Positions 45,785-54,575 of a stretch of DNA of 64,000 bases are shown piece after piece (within the stretch, counting starts at the first letter, position 1; each line of letters opens with the position of its first letter). The translations under genes were made by a program, and so were the position numbers. Source of the stretch: Alphaproteobacteria bacterium. Its GTDB lineage: Bacteria > Pseudomonadota > Alphaproteobacteria > Micavibrionales > Micavibrionaceae. The stretch is taken from positions 1 through 64,000 of the forward strand of contig JAUIIA010000007.1 in NCBI GenBank assembly GCA_030432025.1, written 5' to 3'. The notes under the pieces are model-generated. The model was not told the DNA's origin and searched no databases. It saw only the letters and a program-made list of their open reading frames with translations.

Positions 45785-47644
45785 ATGATCGTCTTTAACA
45801 AGCTTCAGTCACTAAGTTGGGGTTCAACTTTCAAGTGTATCGTCGCAGTCGGCGTTATCGCCAGTCTGGGCGCATGCGATTTGGCCAAAAATCAATTGCA
45901 CCATGACCGTGAAAACAACGCGGAGTTTCAGGAAGCCCGCGACGGTTTCAGCTCGCGCATACCAAGTACTGAAGATGATGCTACCACGGCCATGGCCGGT
46001 ACAATCCCTGATTTTCAGCCATACGTGGCCGAACCGAACACACGCATGAAAAGCATGCCTTTAGTCTCTATCTCTGTGAACCAGACGGTTCCTCTTAGAG
46101 ACGTTCTCTATGAATTGGCACAACAGGCTGATTATGATCTGGAGCTTGATCCTCGTATTCGCGGTTCGATCATTTTCTCCGCACGTAATAAGCCCTTTGA
46201 TACCGTCGTTCACCGTATTTCTAATATTGCAGGTCTTCGCTACAAGTTTGAGGATGATTTCCTTCGCGTAGAACTCGATACTCAATACAACAAAATCTAT
46301 AAAATCGATTATCTAAGCTACATTCGCTCTAGCTCAGGCAGCATCAGTAACAATATCTCGGTTGTGTCCGGCGATGGCGCTGATTCTGGTTCAGACTTTG
46401 CGGCGTCCTCAGAAAGTGAAGCTGACTTTTGGGGAGAGCTTGAGGTTAACCTCGAACAGATTATCACCGGCGCTCAGACAGGCGCACTCAAAACAACCAG
46501 AGATCCGCGAATCACAGCGACAGACCAAAATCCGGATGTTCAGGCGGTTTCTCCTGCGGGACAAAACGGTGAGGTTACTGTTCAGGCACCTGAGGCTGTG
46601 CTTCGAGTAGATTCACTTCCTACAGAAGGGTTGGATGACACGTCTGGCTCGTCTGGATCAAATACAGAAGAAGCAGCGGGGAGTTTTACGATCAACCGTC
46701 AGGCCGGTTTGATTAACGTATTCGCAACAGAGAAAGCACATAAAGAAATTCAGGATTATCTCCAGATATTGAAAAAGGCAGTAACGTCTCAGGTGTTGAT
46801 TGAGGCAAAGGTCTTGGAAGTAACATTGAATGACCGTTACTCTACCGGTATCAACTGGAGTGCTTTGGATTTGCCGGGTAATGTTACACTCGACCTGAAC
46901 ACGACGTTCACAGGTGTCCCTACTGGCAGTTCTTTTGTTGCAAACTTCCCGGGAAGTGATTTTACAGCAATGGTAAATGCTGCTTCCGAGTTTGGAACCG
47001 TGCGCGCACTGGCTAGTCCTCGTATGACCGTGCTTAATAATCAGTCTGCAGTACTGAACGTCGCGACTAACGAAGTTTTCTTTGAAATCGAGGTAGATGT
47101 CACAACTGAAGACGGTGCTACACAAACTGATGTGGACAGTGAAATCCGTAACGTTCCTGTCGGTGTGCTGATGAATGTACAGCCTTCAATTAACCTGGAG
47201 GATAGAACCGTTTCTCTGGCTTTAAGGCCGACTGTAACCGCTATCTCTGATGAAGAAGCAGACCCCGGTGTGGCCTTTGCTGTGGCGCAAGCGCTTGCAT
47301 CTTTGCCAGCCGGTGCGACTGTTCCAGAATTCCCTCAAAACCTTGTCCCTGAATTGAGTGTTCAGGAGATCGATTCTGTTATTAAGGTGAATTCAGGTCA
47401 GGCTGTTGTCATGGGGGGCTTGCTTTCTGATCGTATAGAAACAACAGAAGGTGGTGTTCCTGTGGCGTCTGAAGTACCGCTTGTAGGTAATTTGTTCAAG
47501 AAACATGATGATATCGTTAGCAAAACGGAACTTGTGATCTTCCTGAAGGCTACAATTTTGGATACTCCTGAAGACAGTGTTCATAATACTGATATCGATT
47601 TCTATCGTCAGTTCTCCTCAGATCGCCGTCCGTTGCGCTTTTAA
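45785..47644 (+). CDS. Lipoprotein secretin (PilQ/MshL family)
   Basis: 619 residues from ATG 45785, chosen because GAGG lies 8 nt upstream and a signal with lipobox LGAC (VIASLGACDLAKNQ) follows; an in-frame start at 45719 is less likely. Domains: short STN/AMIN-like N domain (VPLRDVLYELAQQADYDLEL), a Ser/Gly-rich linker (near 180-300), secretin N1-type region, and the beta-barrel secretin domain from about 350 (VLIEAKVLEVTLNDRYSTGI) to the C-terminal KTELVIFLKATIL. It forms the outer-membrane pore for the pilus. The lipobox and length resemble MshL more than PilQ. Confidence 0.9.
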   Translation: MIVFNKLQSLSWGSTFKCIVAVGVIASLGACDLAKNQLHHDRENNAEFQEARDGFSSRIPSTEDDATTAMAGTIPDFQPYVAEPNTRMKSMPLVSISVNQTVPLRDVLYELAQQADYDLELDPRIRGSIIFSARNKPFDTVVHRISNIAGLRYKFEDDFLRVELDTQYNKIYKIDYLSYIRSSSGSISNNISVVSGDGADSGSDFAASSESEADFWGELEVNLEQIITGAQTGALKTTRDPRITATDQNPDVQAVSPAGQNGEVTVQAPEAVLRVDSLPTEGLDDTSGSSGSNTEEAAGSFTINRQAGLINVFATEKAHKEIQDYLQILKKAVTSQVLIEAKVLEVTLNDRYSTGINWSALDLPGNVTLDLNTTFTGVPTGSSFVANFPGSDFTAMVNAASEFGTVRALASPRMTVLNNQSAVLNVATNEVFFEIEVDVTTEDGATQTDVDSEIRNVPVGVLMNVQPSINLEDRTVSLALRPTVTAISDEEADPGVAFAVAQALASLPAGATVPEFPQNLVPELSVQEIDSVIKVNSGQAVVMGGLLSDRIETTEGGVPVASEVPLVGNLFKKHDDIVSKTELVIFLKATILDTPEDSVHNTDIDFYRQFSSDRRPLRF

Positions 47645-47660
47645 AGCTACGAGATGACTT

Positions 47661-48428
47661 ATGAAGTCAGTCATACTCATTCAGTATATTTTAAAGGCGG
47701 CAATTCGTGACAGATTACTTCTCGGCTTAGCGCTTTTACTGATCCTGTCTGTTTGTGTCTCCCTTTTCATGGGCTCGGCAGCAGTCAATGAACAGGATCA
47801 GTTTGCAGCTGTCTTTGCAGCCGGCTCAATAAGGCTTCTAAACGCAATTGGTTTAACCCTGTTTATTGTCTTCTTTATTCGTCGCTGTTTTGAAATGCGG
47901 GATATTGAATTCATGCTTTCCCGCCCGATTGGCCGATTAAAGCTCGTGCTTTCCTATTCCGCAGGGTTCTCGGTCATCGCGGCCCTGTTGGGCTTAATCT
48001 CCGGCCTCTGTGTCATTGCTTTGTCTCCTCACTTGTTTTCGGAAGGGCACATTCTTTGGACCCTTAGCCTCGTGCTGGAGAATATTATCCTGGTGAATGT
48101 CGCGCTGTTTTTCTCAATGATTTTATCAAGTGCTGCGAGCTGCGCATTTGCATGTCTCGGTTACTATGTTTTGGCCAGAATGAGCGCGGAGCTTCTGGGG
48201 GTTGTTGAATCGGGCAAGCATATCTTTAATTCCGAGGCATTGGAGTGGGGCTTACAGGCCATATCGGCTTTAATGCTTCCGCGTCTCGATTTGCTCACAC
48301 AGACATCTTGGTTAATCTATGGTCCCGATGAAAGTGTGAGTCTGGTTTTTGTGCTCTCTCAAGGTGCTATCTATACAGCCTTGGCATTGTCTGCGGCTCT
48401 TATCGATATGCGCTACAGGCAGTTTTAG
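47661..48428 (+). CDS. ABC-2 type permease of the pilus locus
   Basis: 255 residues with six membrane segments and the ABC-2 style MRDIEFMLSRPIGRLKLVLS loop between the second and third. It lies 16 bp after the secretin. The only unpaired ABC ATPase in the window is at 40549, so I pair the two. In the myxobacterial pil locus, PilI is a permease of this size. What it would export is unknown. Confidence 0.7.
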   Translation: MKSVILIQYILKAAIRDRLLLGLALLLILSVCVSLFMGSAAVNEQDQFAAVFAAGSIRLLNAIGLTLFIVFFIRRCFEMRDIEFMLSRPIGRLKLVLSYSAGFSVIAALLGLISGLCVIALSPHLFSEGHILWTLSLVLENIILVNVALFFSMILSSAASCAFACLGYYVLARMSAELLGVVESGKHIFNSEALEWGLQAISALMLPRLDLLTQTSWLIYGPDESVSLVFVLSQGAIYTALALSAALIDMRYRQF

Positions 48429-49172
48429 ATGTTTTATGATCATCCGCGCGGTATTCCTTATAAGCTTCTGAGTGTATTTTTTGTCGTTCTGGCGCTCAAT
48501 GTCGGCTTATGGGCTAGTGTTAAGTCGGTTCGTTTGCAATGGAATAATGTCCCTCCGGTCCCTAGCAAGGTATCCGCATTATGGACCGGGTTGGGGGATG
48601 AGCAATTTGCTTACAGGCTTTATGGCTTATTCATCCAGAATATGGGGGATACAGGCGGCCGGGTCGTCAGCCTTTACCAATTCAATTACGAGGATTTAGC
48701 AAAATGGTTCATGCTGGCTCATGAGCTTGATCCACGTTCCGATTATGCGCCGTTTTTGGCCGGTTACTTCTTCGGTAATGTGCGCGACCCTGAAAAGCTC
48801 AGACCGATAGTTGAGTACCTTGACGTTGCTTCCGGTAACGGAGAAGGACAGAAATGGCGCTTCTTAGGGCAGGCTGCTTTTTTAGCTCGCTTTAAAATGG
48901 AAGATATGGAACTGGCACTTAGGCTGGCCAATAAATTATCAAATTTTGATAACCCTGATTTAGCGCCTTGGGCAAAGCAAATGCCTGCTTTTGTCTTGCG
49001 GGCGCAAGGTGAAAAGGAGGCTGCTTTCGAAATGATGGTTAGCTTGCTGCAAACGGAGCGGGAAAATTTACACCCTAATGAGGTCAATGCGATGCTAGAC
49101 TTCATCTGTACACGTACTTTGGATGAAGATGACCCACGTTTGGTGCCTCTATGTAAAGACCATGATCTGTAA
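48429..49172 (+). CDS. Membrane-anchored helical-repeat protein
   Basis: 247 residues. One N-terminal membrane segment (LLSVFFVVLALNVGLWASV), then a soluble, probably periplasmic part with paired helices like TPR (YEDLAKWFMLAHELDPRSDY; RLANKLSNFDNPDLAPWAKQ; EKEAAFEMMVSLLQTERENL). It starts 1 nt after the permease stop, so it very likely works with the ABC transporter, perhaps as a third component comparable to PilG. That comparison is a guess from position. No family recognised. Confidence 0.6.
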   Translation: MFYDHPRGIPYKLLSVFFVVLALNVGLWASVKSVRLQWNNVPPVPSKVSALWTGLGDEQFAYRLYGLFIQNMGDTGGRVVSLYQFNYEDLAKWFMLAHELDPRSDYAPFLAGYFFGNVRDPEKLRPIVEYLDVASGNGEGQKWRFLGQAAFLARFKMEDMELALRLANKLSNFDNPDLAPWAKQMPAFVLRAQGEKEAAFEMMVSLLQTERENLHPNEVNAMLDFICTRTLDEDDPRLVPLCKDHDL

Positions 49173-49197
49173 TTTAAGAATTTTTGCGGAGTAATTT

Positions 49198-50274
49198 TTG
49201 AATAATATCAGCTTCACACTTCCCGAGATTCTCGCCCTTATTGGAATCGTACAATGTACATTCCTTATGGTGCACGTGACCTTCAGAGCAGGCCAAATCT
49301 CTCGAGCAGGACTGCCTTTGCTGTATTTTGTCGTCTTGGGCGCCGCATTCATTGCCGATCTTTTGGAGTTTCGTTGGCAAATAGAAGACCCCAGATATTT
49401 CTACCTGCAATGGCTGTTATGGTTTTCCGGCCCACCTCTTAGTGTGCTGGTAATTATCCAACTAGCGGATATGAACAAAATCCCGTCGATTCGCGACTAT
49501 TGGGTACTGCTATTATTACCGTTTAGCATGATGCTGGCATTTCTAGCCTCCGAAGTCACAATCGGCTGTGAAGCCGGACAGCCCTGCGAAGGTCTGAATG
49601 AATTACTAAATGTCATGGGCCTTATGGCTGGGACGATGAGTTTGCTGGTAATCTTCAGTAAGAAAGATCTGCTTAAAAACATTCACGCGCAAAGATACGG
49701 GCGTGAACGTTACTGGCTTATATTTGCATTGATAGTGCTGAACATCCTTTTCTTATCAGTTATGCTTCTTGGCTTGGGACAGAAGATGACTGGCTCTGAA
49801 GTGGGGCTCGCGCGAAATATCTTAGGTCTCGGTTTTGTTTATCTTGTCAGTACAAGTTTGCTAAGACTGTTTCCGAAGAACACAAAAACCTCGCTTTCAA
49901 CAGAGGAGGGAAGAGAAAAGCTCTCTAAAGAGGAACTGGAGCTTGCCCAAACCATCGAGAATCTCTTGAATCTTGATAAAATTTATCAGGAACCCACATA
50001 TTCACGTGCAGATTTGGCCAGAGAATGTAAAACTTCGGAAACACATATCTCGAAAGTCATAAATCTGTACTTCGGGAAGTCTTTTCCGCAATTGATGAAT
50101 ACTTTCAGGCTGGAAGATGCGAAAAGGCTGCTTGTAGAGACAGATGCGCCTATTCAGAACATAGCGCAGGACGTGGGTTTCAACTCATTACCGTCATTTA
50201 ACCGGGTATTTAAGGATTCAACAGATTTATCCCCCTCACAATACCGCAAAAAAGCCCCTCAAAACGTAAACTGA
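49198..50274 (+). CDS. AraC-family regulator with a membrane-spanning N-terminal domain
   Basis: 358 residues. Seven or so hydrophobic segments in the first 230 residues, then a C-terminal AraC/XylS domain: first HTH YSRADLARECKTSETHISKV (about 263-282), second QNIAQDVGFNSLPSFNRVFK and the SPSQYRK ending. This 7TM-AraC plan is known in several phyla; such proteins sense a signal at the membrane and bind DNA directly. Start TTG 49198 with GGAG about 9 nt upstream. It sits just before the pilin gene, so it may control pilin expression. No ligand can be inferred. Confidence 0.85.
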   Translation: MNNISFTLPEILALIGIVQCTFLMVHVTFRAGQISRAGLPLLYFVVLGAAFIADLLEFRWQIEDPRYFYLQWLLWFSGPPLSVLVIIQLADMNKIPSIRDYWVLLLLPFSMMLAFLASEVTIGCEAGQPCEGLNELLNVMGLMAGTMSLLVIFSKKDLLKNIHAQRYGRERYWLIFALIVLNILFLSVMLLGLGQKMTGSEVGLARNILGLGFVYLVSTSLLRLFPKNTKTSLSTEEGREKLSKEELELAQTIENLLNLDKIYQEPTYSRADLARECKTSETHISKVINLYFGKSFPQLMNTFRLEDAKRLLVETDAPIQNIAQDVGFNSLPSFNRVFKDSTDLSPSQYRKKAPQNVN

Positions 50275-50312
50275 TCATTTTGTTTTTATGATGTTACAAA
50301 ATGAGAGGTTGG

Positions 50313-50326
50313 GGGTAATCCCTTGC
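50313..50326 (+). promoter_or_regulatory. Possible sigma-54 promoter for the pilin gene
   Basis: GG (50313-50314), 10 nt, GC (50325-50326) in GGGTAATCCCTTGC, 145 bp before the pilin ATG. The -12 part TTGC is good, the -24 part lacks the consensus TGGCAC. Pilin genes are sigma-54 dependent in several bacteria. No PilR-type activator lies in the window; the AraC-type regulator lies just upstream. Confidence 0.3.
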
Positions 50327-50470
50327 GAATGTTAATAAAATTTTCATGAAATATCGGCGATCCTAGGAGTATGGGTTTAGTGCTGCGAACGAATCTGTGG
50401 TATGCTTTTCCACAACTTATGTACCCGCTGCGTATATTCTCATTTCGTACAATTTAAAAGGAGCTTGGAA

Positions 50471-51220
50471 ATGGATTTATCTATTAAAGAAATCCGTCGT
50501 TCACAAGAGGGTTTTACCCTCGTCGAATTGGCGGTTGTTATGATCATTATCGGTCTTTTGATCGGTGGTGTTCTTAAAGGGCAGGAATTGATTACAAACG
50601 CCCGTGTAACCTCAACAGCCTCTCAGCTGGAAGCATTTGGTGCGGCCTATAACGGTTTCCGTGACCAGTTTAATGCTATTCCTGGTGACATGGCGACAGC
50701 CAACGCACGTATCCCTGCTTGTGCAGGTATGACTGGTTGTAACAACGGCGGTGGAAACAGTGGTTTGTCTGCTAACGTTGGTGCTGCTGGTGCTGCTGCT
50801 GCTGCTGGTAACGTTGCCGGCGAAACAGGTAACTTCTTCGGTCAATTGTTGGCTGCGGACTTCATCACAGGTATGGACGGAACAAACACAGTTTCTTTCG
50901 GTAACCAGTTCCCGACTGCTCCAGTAGGCGGTGGTTTCCTGGTTGGTGACTCACGTACAGGTGTGACTCAGTTCACTGCTGGTGAATTGAGACCTGGTAT
51001 CTACGTTGTTATCAACGGTGTTACAACAGCTGTTGCTGATGGATCAGGTATCCTTACGCCACAACAGGCTGCTAACATTGACCGTCGTCTTGATGACGGT
51101 GTTCCTGCTACAGGTACAATCATCGGTCAGGCTACTGCGGCTAACTGTCGTGCTGCTGCGGCCAACTTGATCTATGATGGCGGCGTGAACGACGTTTGTG
51201 CAATTGCATACCGTCTATAA
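50471..51220 (+). CDS. Type IV prepilin (major pilin candidate)
   Basis: 249 residues from ATG 50471, with AAAGGAG 8 nt upstream. Class III signal: a short positive leader ending RRSQEG, then FTLVELAVVMIIIGLLIGGV with Phe +1 and Glu +5, the PilD cleavage and methylation pattern. The mature part is Ala/Gly-rich with two likely disulfides (PACAGMTGC near 88-96 and NCRAA...VCAIA near the end). A run of Gly/Ala codons at 104-113 is a trinucleotide repeat. It is followed by a strong terminator. No minor pilins are seen; they may lie elsewhere. Confidence 0.92.
   Translation: MDLSIKEIRRSQEGFTLVELAVVMIIIGLLIGGVLKGQELITNARVTSTASQLEAFGAAYNGFRDQFNAIPGDMATANARIPACAGMTGCNNGGGNSGLSANVGAAGAAAAAGNVAGETGNFFGQLLAADFITGMDGTNTVSFGNQFPTAPVGGGFLVGDSRTGVTQFTAGELRPGIYVVINGVTTAVADGSGILTPQQAANIDRRLDDGVPATGTIIGQATAANCRAAAANLIYDGGVNDVCAIAYRL
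50780..50809 (+). repeat. In-frame GGT/GCT trinucleotide repeat in the pilin gene
   Basis: GGT GCT GCT GGT followed by five GCT and a GGT, ten codons for Gly and Ala (pilin residues 104-113). Slippage would change pilin length without breaking the frame, so length variation between strains is possible. Confidence 0.7.
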
Positions 51221-51238
51221 TCATTAGAATTTAAGAAG

Positions 51239-51267
51239 AAAGCCCGGCTTTAAGTCGGGCTTTTTTT
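51239..51267 (+). terminator. Intrinsic terminator of the pilin gene
   Basis: AAAGCCCGGC (51239-51248), loop TTTAA, GTCGGGCTTT (51254-51263) with one G-T pair, then more T. Closes the pilus locus 18 bp after the pilin stop. Confidence 0.93.
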
Positions 51268-51289
51268 ATGCCTAAATGCTTTTGAATGG

Positions 51290-52393
51290 TTAGGCGGCAA
51301 GCGCCTTTGACTGGCTCAAATTCTTGAGCAGCGCGTCGCCCATCTCACTTGTAGACACTTGTGTGCAGCCATCAGCCATAATATCGCCTGTGCGCGTTCC
51401 CTGATTGAGTGTGTCCTGAACAGCAGTATCCAGTGCATCTGCCAGATCTCCGCGTTCAAACGAATATCTAAGCGCCATAGAAAGGCTCAGAATGGTCGCT
51501 AAGGGGTTTGCGATGTTCTGCCCGGCAATATCAGGAGCGGACCCGTGAGCAGGCTCGTACAGGCCCGGTGTGTCTGGTGCTCCGAGAGAGGCAGAAGGAA
51601 GCATACCCAGCGAACCCGTCAGCATCGCCGCCTCATCACTCAATATATCGCCGAACAAATTATCGGTTACAATTACATCAAATTGACGCGGGTGACGACA
51701 CAGCTGCATCGCGGCATTATCGGCATACATATGCTCCAGCTCGATATCGTGGAATTCTGCGCGGTGCAGTTCGGTGATCTCTTCACGCCACAGCTTGCCG
51801 CTTTCCATCACATTGGCTTTCTCGCAAGACGTCACACGTTGACTACGCTTACACGCAAGATCAAACGCCACACGGCCGATACGGCGAATTTCAGAGGTGG
51901 TGTAAACCTGCGTATTAAATCCACGGCGTTCGCCATTGCCTAAATCTTCAATCCCGCGTGGCTCACCGAAATACACACCGCCCGTTAATTCGCGAACGAT
52001 CAAAATATCTAGGCCCTTCACAATCTCGGGCTTCAATGACGACGCGTCAACAAGCGCATCAAACACAAGGGCAGGGCGCAGGTTAGCGAACAGGTCGAGT
52101 TCTTTGCGCAATCGCAAAAGACCCGCTTCGGGACGTTTATCGTAATCAACGTCATCCCAGTTGGGGCCACCGACACTGCCCATCAAAATAGCAGCCGCCT
52201 TGCGGCATTTCTCAAGCGTTTCATCCGCTAACGGCGCGCCATATTCGTCATAAGCCTGTCCGCCGATTAAATCATGCTCAAGAGTAAGCCCTAAATCGGC
52301 ATTCTCATTCAGCCATTCAATAACTTTGACCGCTTCGGCAACAATCTCGGGGCCGATTCCATCACCGGGAAGGATAAGCAGAGTTTTAGACAT
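51290..52393 (-). CDS. leuB: 3-isopropylmalate dehydrogenase
   Basis: 367 residues from ATG 52393. [20 protein letters not shown] at the start, [17 protein letters not shown] with substrate-binding Arg, [15 protein letters not shown], and the NAD-binding [20 protein letters not shown] are typical. It oxidises 3-isopropylmalate in leucine synthesis. The start shares TAATG with the leuD stop. Convergent with the pilin gene, with the terminator between. Confidence 0.96.
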   Translation of the reverse strand: MSKTLLILPGDGIGPEIVAEAVKVIEWLNENADLGLTLEHDLIGGQAYDEYGAPLADETLEKCRKAAAILMGSVGGPNWDDVDYDKRPEAGLLRLRKELDLFANLRPALVFDALVDASSLKPEIVKGLDILIVRELTGGVYFGEPRGIEDLGNGERRGFNTQVYTTSEIRRIGRVAFDLACKRSQRVTSCEKANVMESGKLWREEITELHRAEFHDIELEHMYADNAAMQLCRHPRQFDVIVTDNLFGDILSDEAAMLTGSLGMLPSASLGAPDTPGLYEPAHGSAPDIAGQNIANPLATILSLSMALRYSFERGDLADALDTAVQDTLNQGTRTGDIMADGCTQVSTSEMGDALLKNLSQSKALAA

Positions 52394-52998
52394 TACACCC
52401 AAGGCCTTTCTTTCTTCATTTGCTCTTCAAAAGTGTCGATATGAACCGACTTTTTAAGCGTTAAACCGATATCATCCAACCCGTTCAGCAAGCAATCCCT
52501 ACTGAACGCATCAATCTCGAATTCAAATGTAAACTGGTTACCGCGCGTGATTGTTTGTTTCTCAAGATCAATCTCGATTTCTGCTTCGGGCTGTTCTTTC
52601 GCGCTGCGCATAATCTCGTCTACCTGCTCTTGCGGCAGTTGAATCGGCAAAAGGCCGTTTTTGAAACAGTTATTGAAGAAAATATCACCAAAAGACGGCG
52701 CGATGATCACGCGCAAGCCTAAATCCATCATCGACCAGACGGCATGCTCTCTTGAGGAGCCAACACCAAAATTACGTCCTGTCACAAGGATTTGCGCGCC
52801 CTTGTATGGTTCACGATCCAGTACAAAATCATCACGTGGCGTACCGTCAGGATCATTACGCAAATCATAGAACGCGTAATCACCCAACCCCATACGCTTT
52901 ACGGTGCGTAAAAACTGCTTCGGGTAAATCTGGTCTGTATCGAAGTCAGATCGCTCTAAAGGCGCGGCTACACTGGATATTTTCGTGAATTTTTGCAT
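52393..52998 (-). CDS. leuD: 3-isopropylmalate dehydratase small subunit
   Basis: 201 residues from ATG 52998; the frame extends 12 codons upstream, but family members begin at [20 protein letters not shown]. Signatures [18 protein letters not shown] and [20 protein letters not shown]. It partners LeuC in isomerising isopropylmalate. LeuC is encoded 1.6 kb away on the same strand, with two other genes between. Confidence 0.95.
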   Translation of the reverse strand: MQKFTKISSVAAPLERSDFDTDQIYPKQFLRTVKRMGLGDYAFYDLRNDPDGTPRDDFVLDREPYKGAQILVTGRNFGVGSSREHAVWSMMDLGLRVIIAPSFGDIFFNNCFKNGLLPIQLPQEQVDEIMRSAKEQPEAEIEIDLEKQTITRGNQFTFEFEIDAFSRDCLLNGLDDIGLTLKKSVHIDTFEEQMKKERPWV

Positions 52999-53073
52999 TT
53001 TTGCACCGTATTCAATTGACCTGCCTTTGTCCATTGCTTATTGTGCCTTCGATTTCAAGTATGGAGACACAAA

Positions 53074-53880
53074 ATGGGTGAAGCCCTAAAAGCACAAACA
53101 ACTGAAGAAAAGAAGAGTCGTTGGAATGGTGAATTACACCAGGAAGGCTATGAAATCCTGAAGAACGGCGGCGGCGCAATCGTCAGCCCGACCAAAGTCG
53201 GATATATCATCATGACATCCGATAAAGCGGGACTTGAGCGCAAGTTTGCAGCCAAAGAGCGCAAGCGCAACAAACCGGGCGTGGTGCTTTGCGGTTCTAT
53301 GGACCAACTCCGTGCATTGGCACAGCTTACTCCTGAAATCGAAGCATTCTACCAAGCCCATTGGGACCAAGACATCCTCTTGGGTTGTATCTTGCCGTGG
53401 AAAGAAGAAGGCAAGCAGTACATCCCGCAAGACGGTTCAGATGAGCTGATGATGGATGGTCGTCAGACCTCTTGTTTCGTGATCAAATTCGGCGTTCCTT
53501 CCGAACAAATGGCAAAAGCTTTGTGGGAAAACGAGAAGAAGCTCTCTCTGGCATCTTCCGCCAACCCATCCGGTAAAGGTAACCGCGGCATGATCGAAAA
53601 TGTCGGCGATCGCATCGAGAATGAAGTTGATCTATTGATCGAAGCCAACGATTACGTGGCGTCTATCCAGCCTGATAAAGACGTGGAAACGCGTTATGAG
53701 CAAGGCGTTATGATCTCTATGGTAGATGATGAAGGTACGCTTGTTCCTGAACAAAAGGGCGAGCGCGGCGTGCTTCCTGCACCTGTAATGATCCGTAAAG
53801 GTCTGGATATCGACAAGATCATGAACCTGCTGTCAGATCACTTCCTGACATGGGATTACCGTCAGGGCGCTTACTACTAG
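53074..53880 (+). CDS. YciO/YrdC-family (Sua5-like) protein
   Basis: 268 residues from ATG 53074 (GGAG 9 nt upstream). The YrdC-type fold shows in GGGAIVSPTKVGYIIMTSDK, the basic AKERKRNKPG and LASSANPSGKGNRG. Sua5/TsaC makes threonylcarbamoyl-AMP for tRNA t6A; YciO relatives have lost or altered this. The N- and C-terminal parts are unusual, so I would not call it tsaC. It is inserted in opposite orientation between leuC/HD-GYP and leuD, convergent with the HD-GYP gene (6 bp apart). Confidence 0.72.
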   Translation: MGEALKAQTTEEKKSRWNGELHQEGYEILKNGGGAIVSPTKVGYIIMTSDKAGLERKFAAKERKRNKPGVVLCGSMDQLRALAQLTPEIEAFYQAHWDQDILLGCILPWKEEGKQYIPQDGSDELMMDGRQTSCFVIKFGVPSEQMAKALWENEKKLSLASSANPSGKGNRGMIENVGDRIENEVDLLIEANDYVASIQPDKDVETRYEQGVMISMVDDEGTLVPEQKGERGVLPAPVMIRKGLDIDKIMNLLSDHFLTWDYRQGAYY

Positions 53881-53886
53881 GCTGAT

Positions 53887-54573
53887 TTAGTAAGGCAAAA
53901 GCAGATTGCCGGCCTCGAAATCCTGCATTTTGAGTTCGGCAAATGCTTCGAAAAGCTTCATATCAAAGGTCTCTGGCCCTTTTTCCTCACGCATACGCTT
54001 CAATACACCCGGTGGTGAAATGTCGCGGCTACCGTAATGTGGCCGCCAGATACGCCATCCGTCATACGCTTCGGTAATCGCCACAAGGCGTACGGGCAGG
54101 GAGAGTTGGTCCGCAGGGATGTTATGTGTGCCGTTACCGTCCATTTGCTCATGGTGATAGCGCATAATGTCGATGATCAGGTCTTTAAACGGGTGGTCGA
54201 TATCATGAAAAACCTCGTCCACGATTTGCGCCCCTAGCAATGTATGCGTACGGCGGTACTTCTTTAGCCCGTCATCGGGCTTGTCCTCGACATCCCAGAT
54301 GTCCACGGGCAGGTTTTTCTTGCCGATGTCATGCGGGAGTACAGCCCAATACATATTATTGGCGACAATGTCGCTTAATCCGAGTTGTTTACAAGCGCGC
54401 TTTGTGTTTTTGGCAACGCGTTCGGCGTGTTCATGGAAAATATAGGTGTGGCCGGACGGTCTTTGTGCATCATACACGGCGAGTTCGTTTAATTGATCCT
54501 CGATAAAAGGTCTAAAAACCTCCTGACAGACCTCGTCGGTATCAAAATCAAAATTATCGGGCCATGCATTCAT
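53887..54573 (-). CDS. HD-GYP-like phosphohydrolase with altered GYP
   Basis: 228 residues. HD motif LPHDIGKKNLP (His81, Asp82), His110 in RTHTLLGAQIV, HHEQMDGNG (140-148) and Asp171 in ITEAYDGW follow the HD-GYP order. The GYP triad after DGNG reads THN here, so c-di-GMP hydrolysis is uncertain. There is no receiver or sensor domain. It starts 2 bp after leuC and is probably co-transcribed with it, though its link to leucine synthesis is unclear. Confidence 0.72.
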   Translation of the reverse strand: MNAWPDNFDFDTDEVCQEVFRPFIEDQLNELAVYDAQRPSGHTYIFHEHAERVAKNTKRACKQLGLSDIVANNMYWAVLPHDIGKKNLPVDIWDVEDKPDDGLKKYRRTHTLLGAQIVDEVFHDIDHPFKDLIIDIMRYHHEQMDGNGTHNIPADQLSLPVRLVAITEAYDGWRIWRPHYGSRDISPPGVLKRMREEKGPETFDMKLFEAFAELKMQDFEAGNLLLPY

Positions 54574-54575
54574 AA

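Noticed and set aside
34209-51220. Type II secretion system
   Set aside because: Two retraction ATPases of PilT/PilU type and a PilO/PilP-like order fit pili; no GspG/H/I/J/K pseudopilin set is present.
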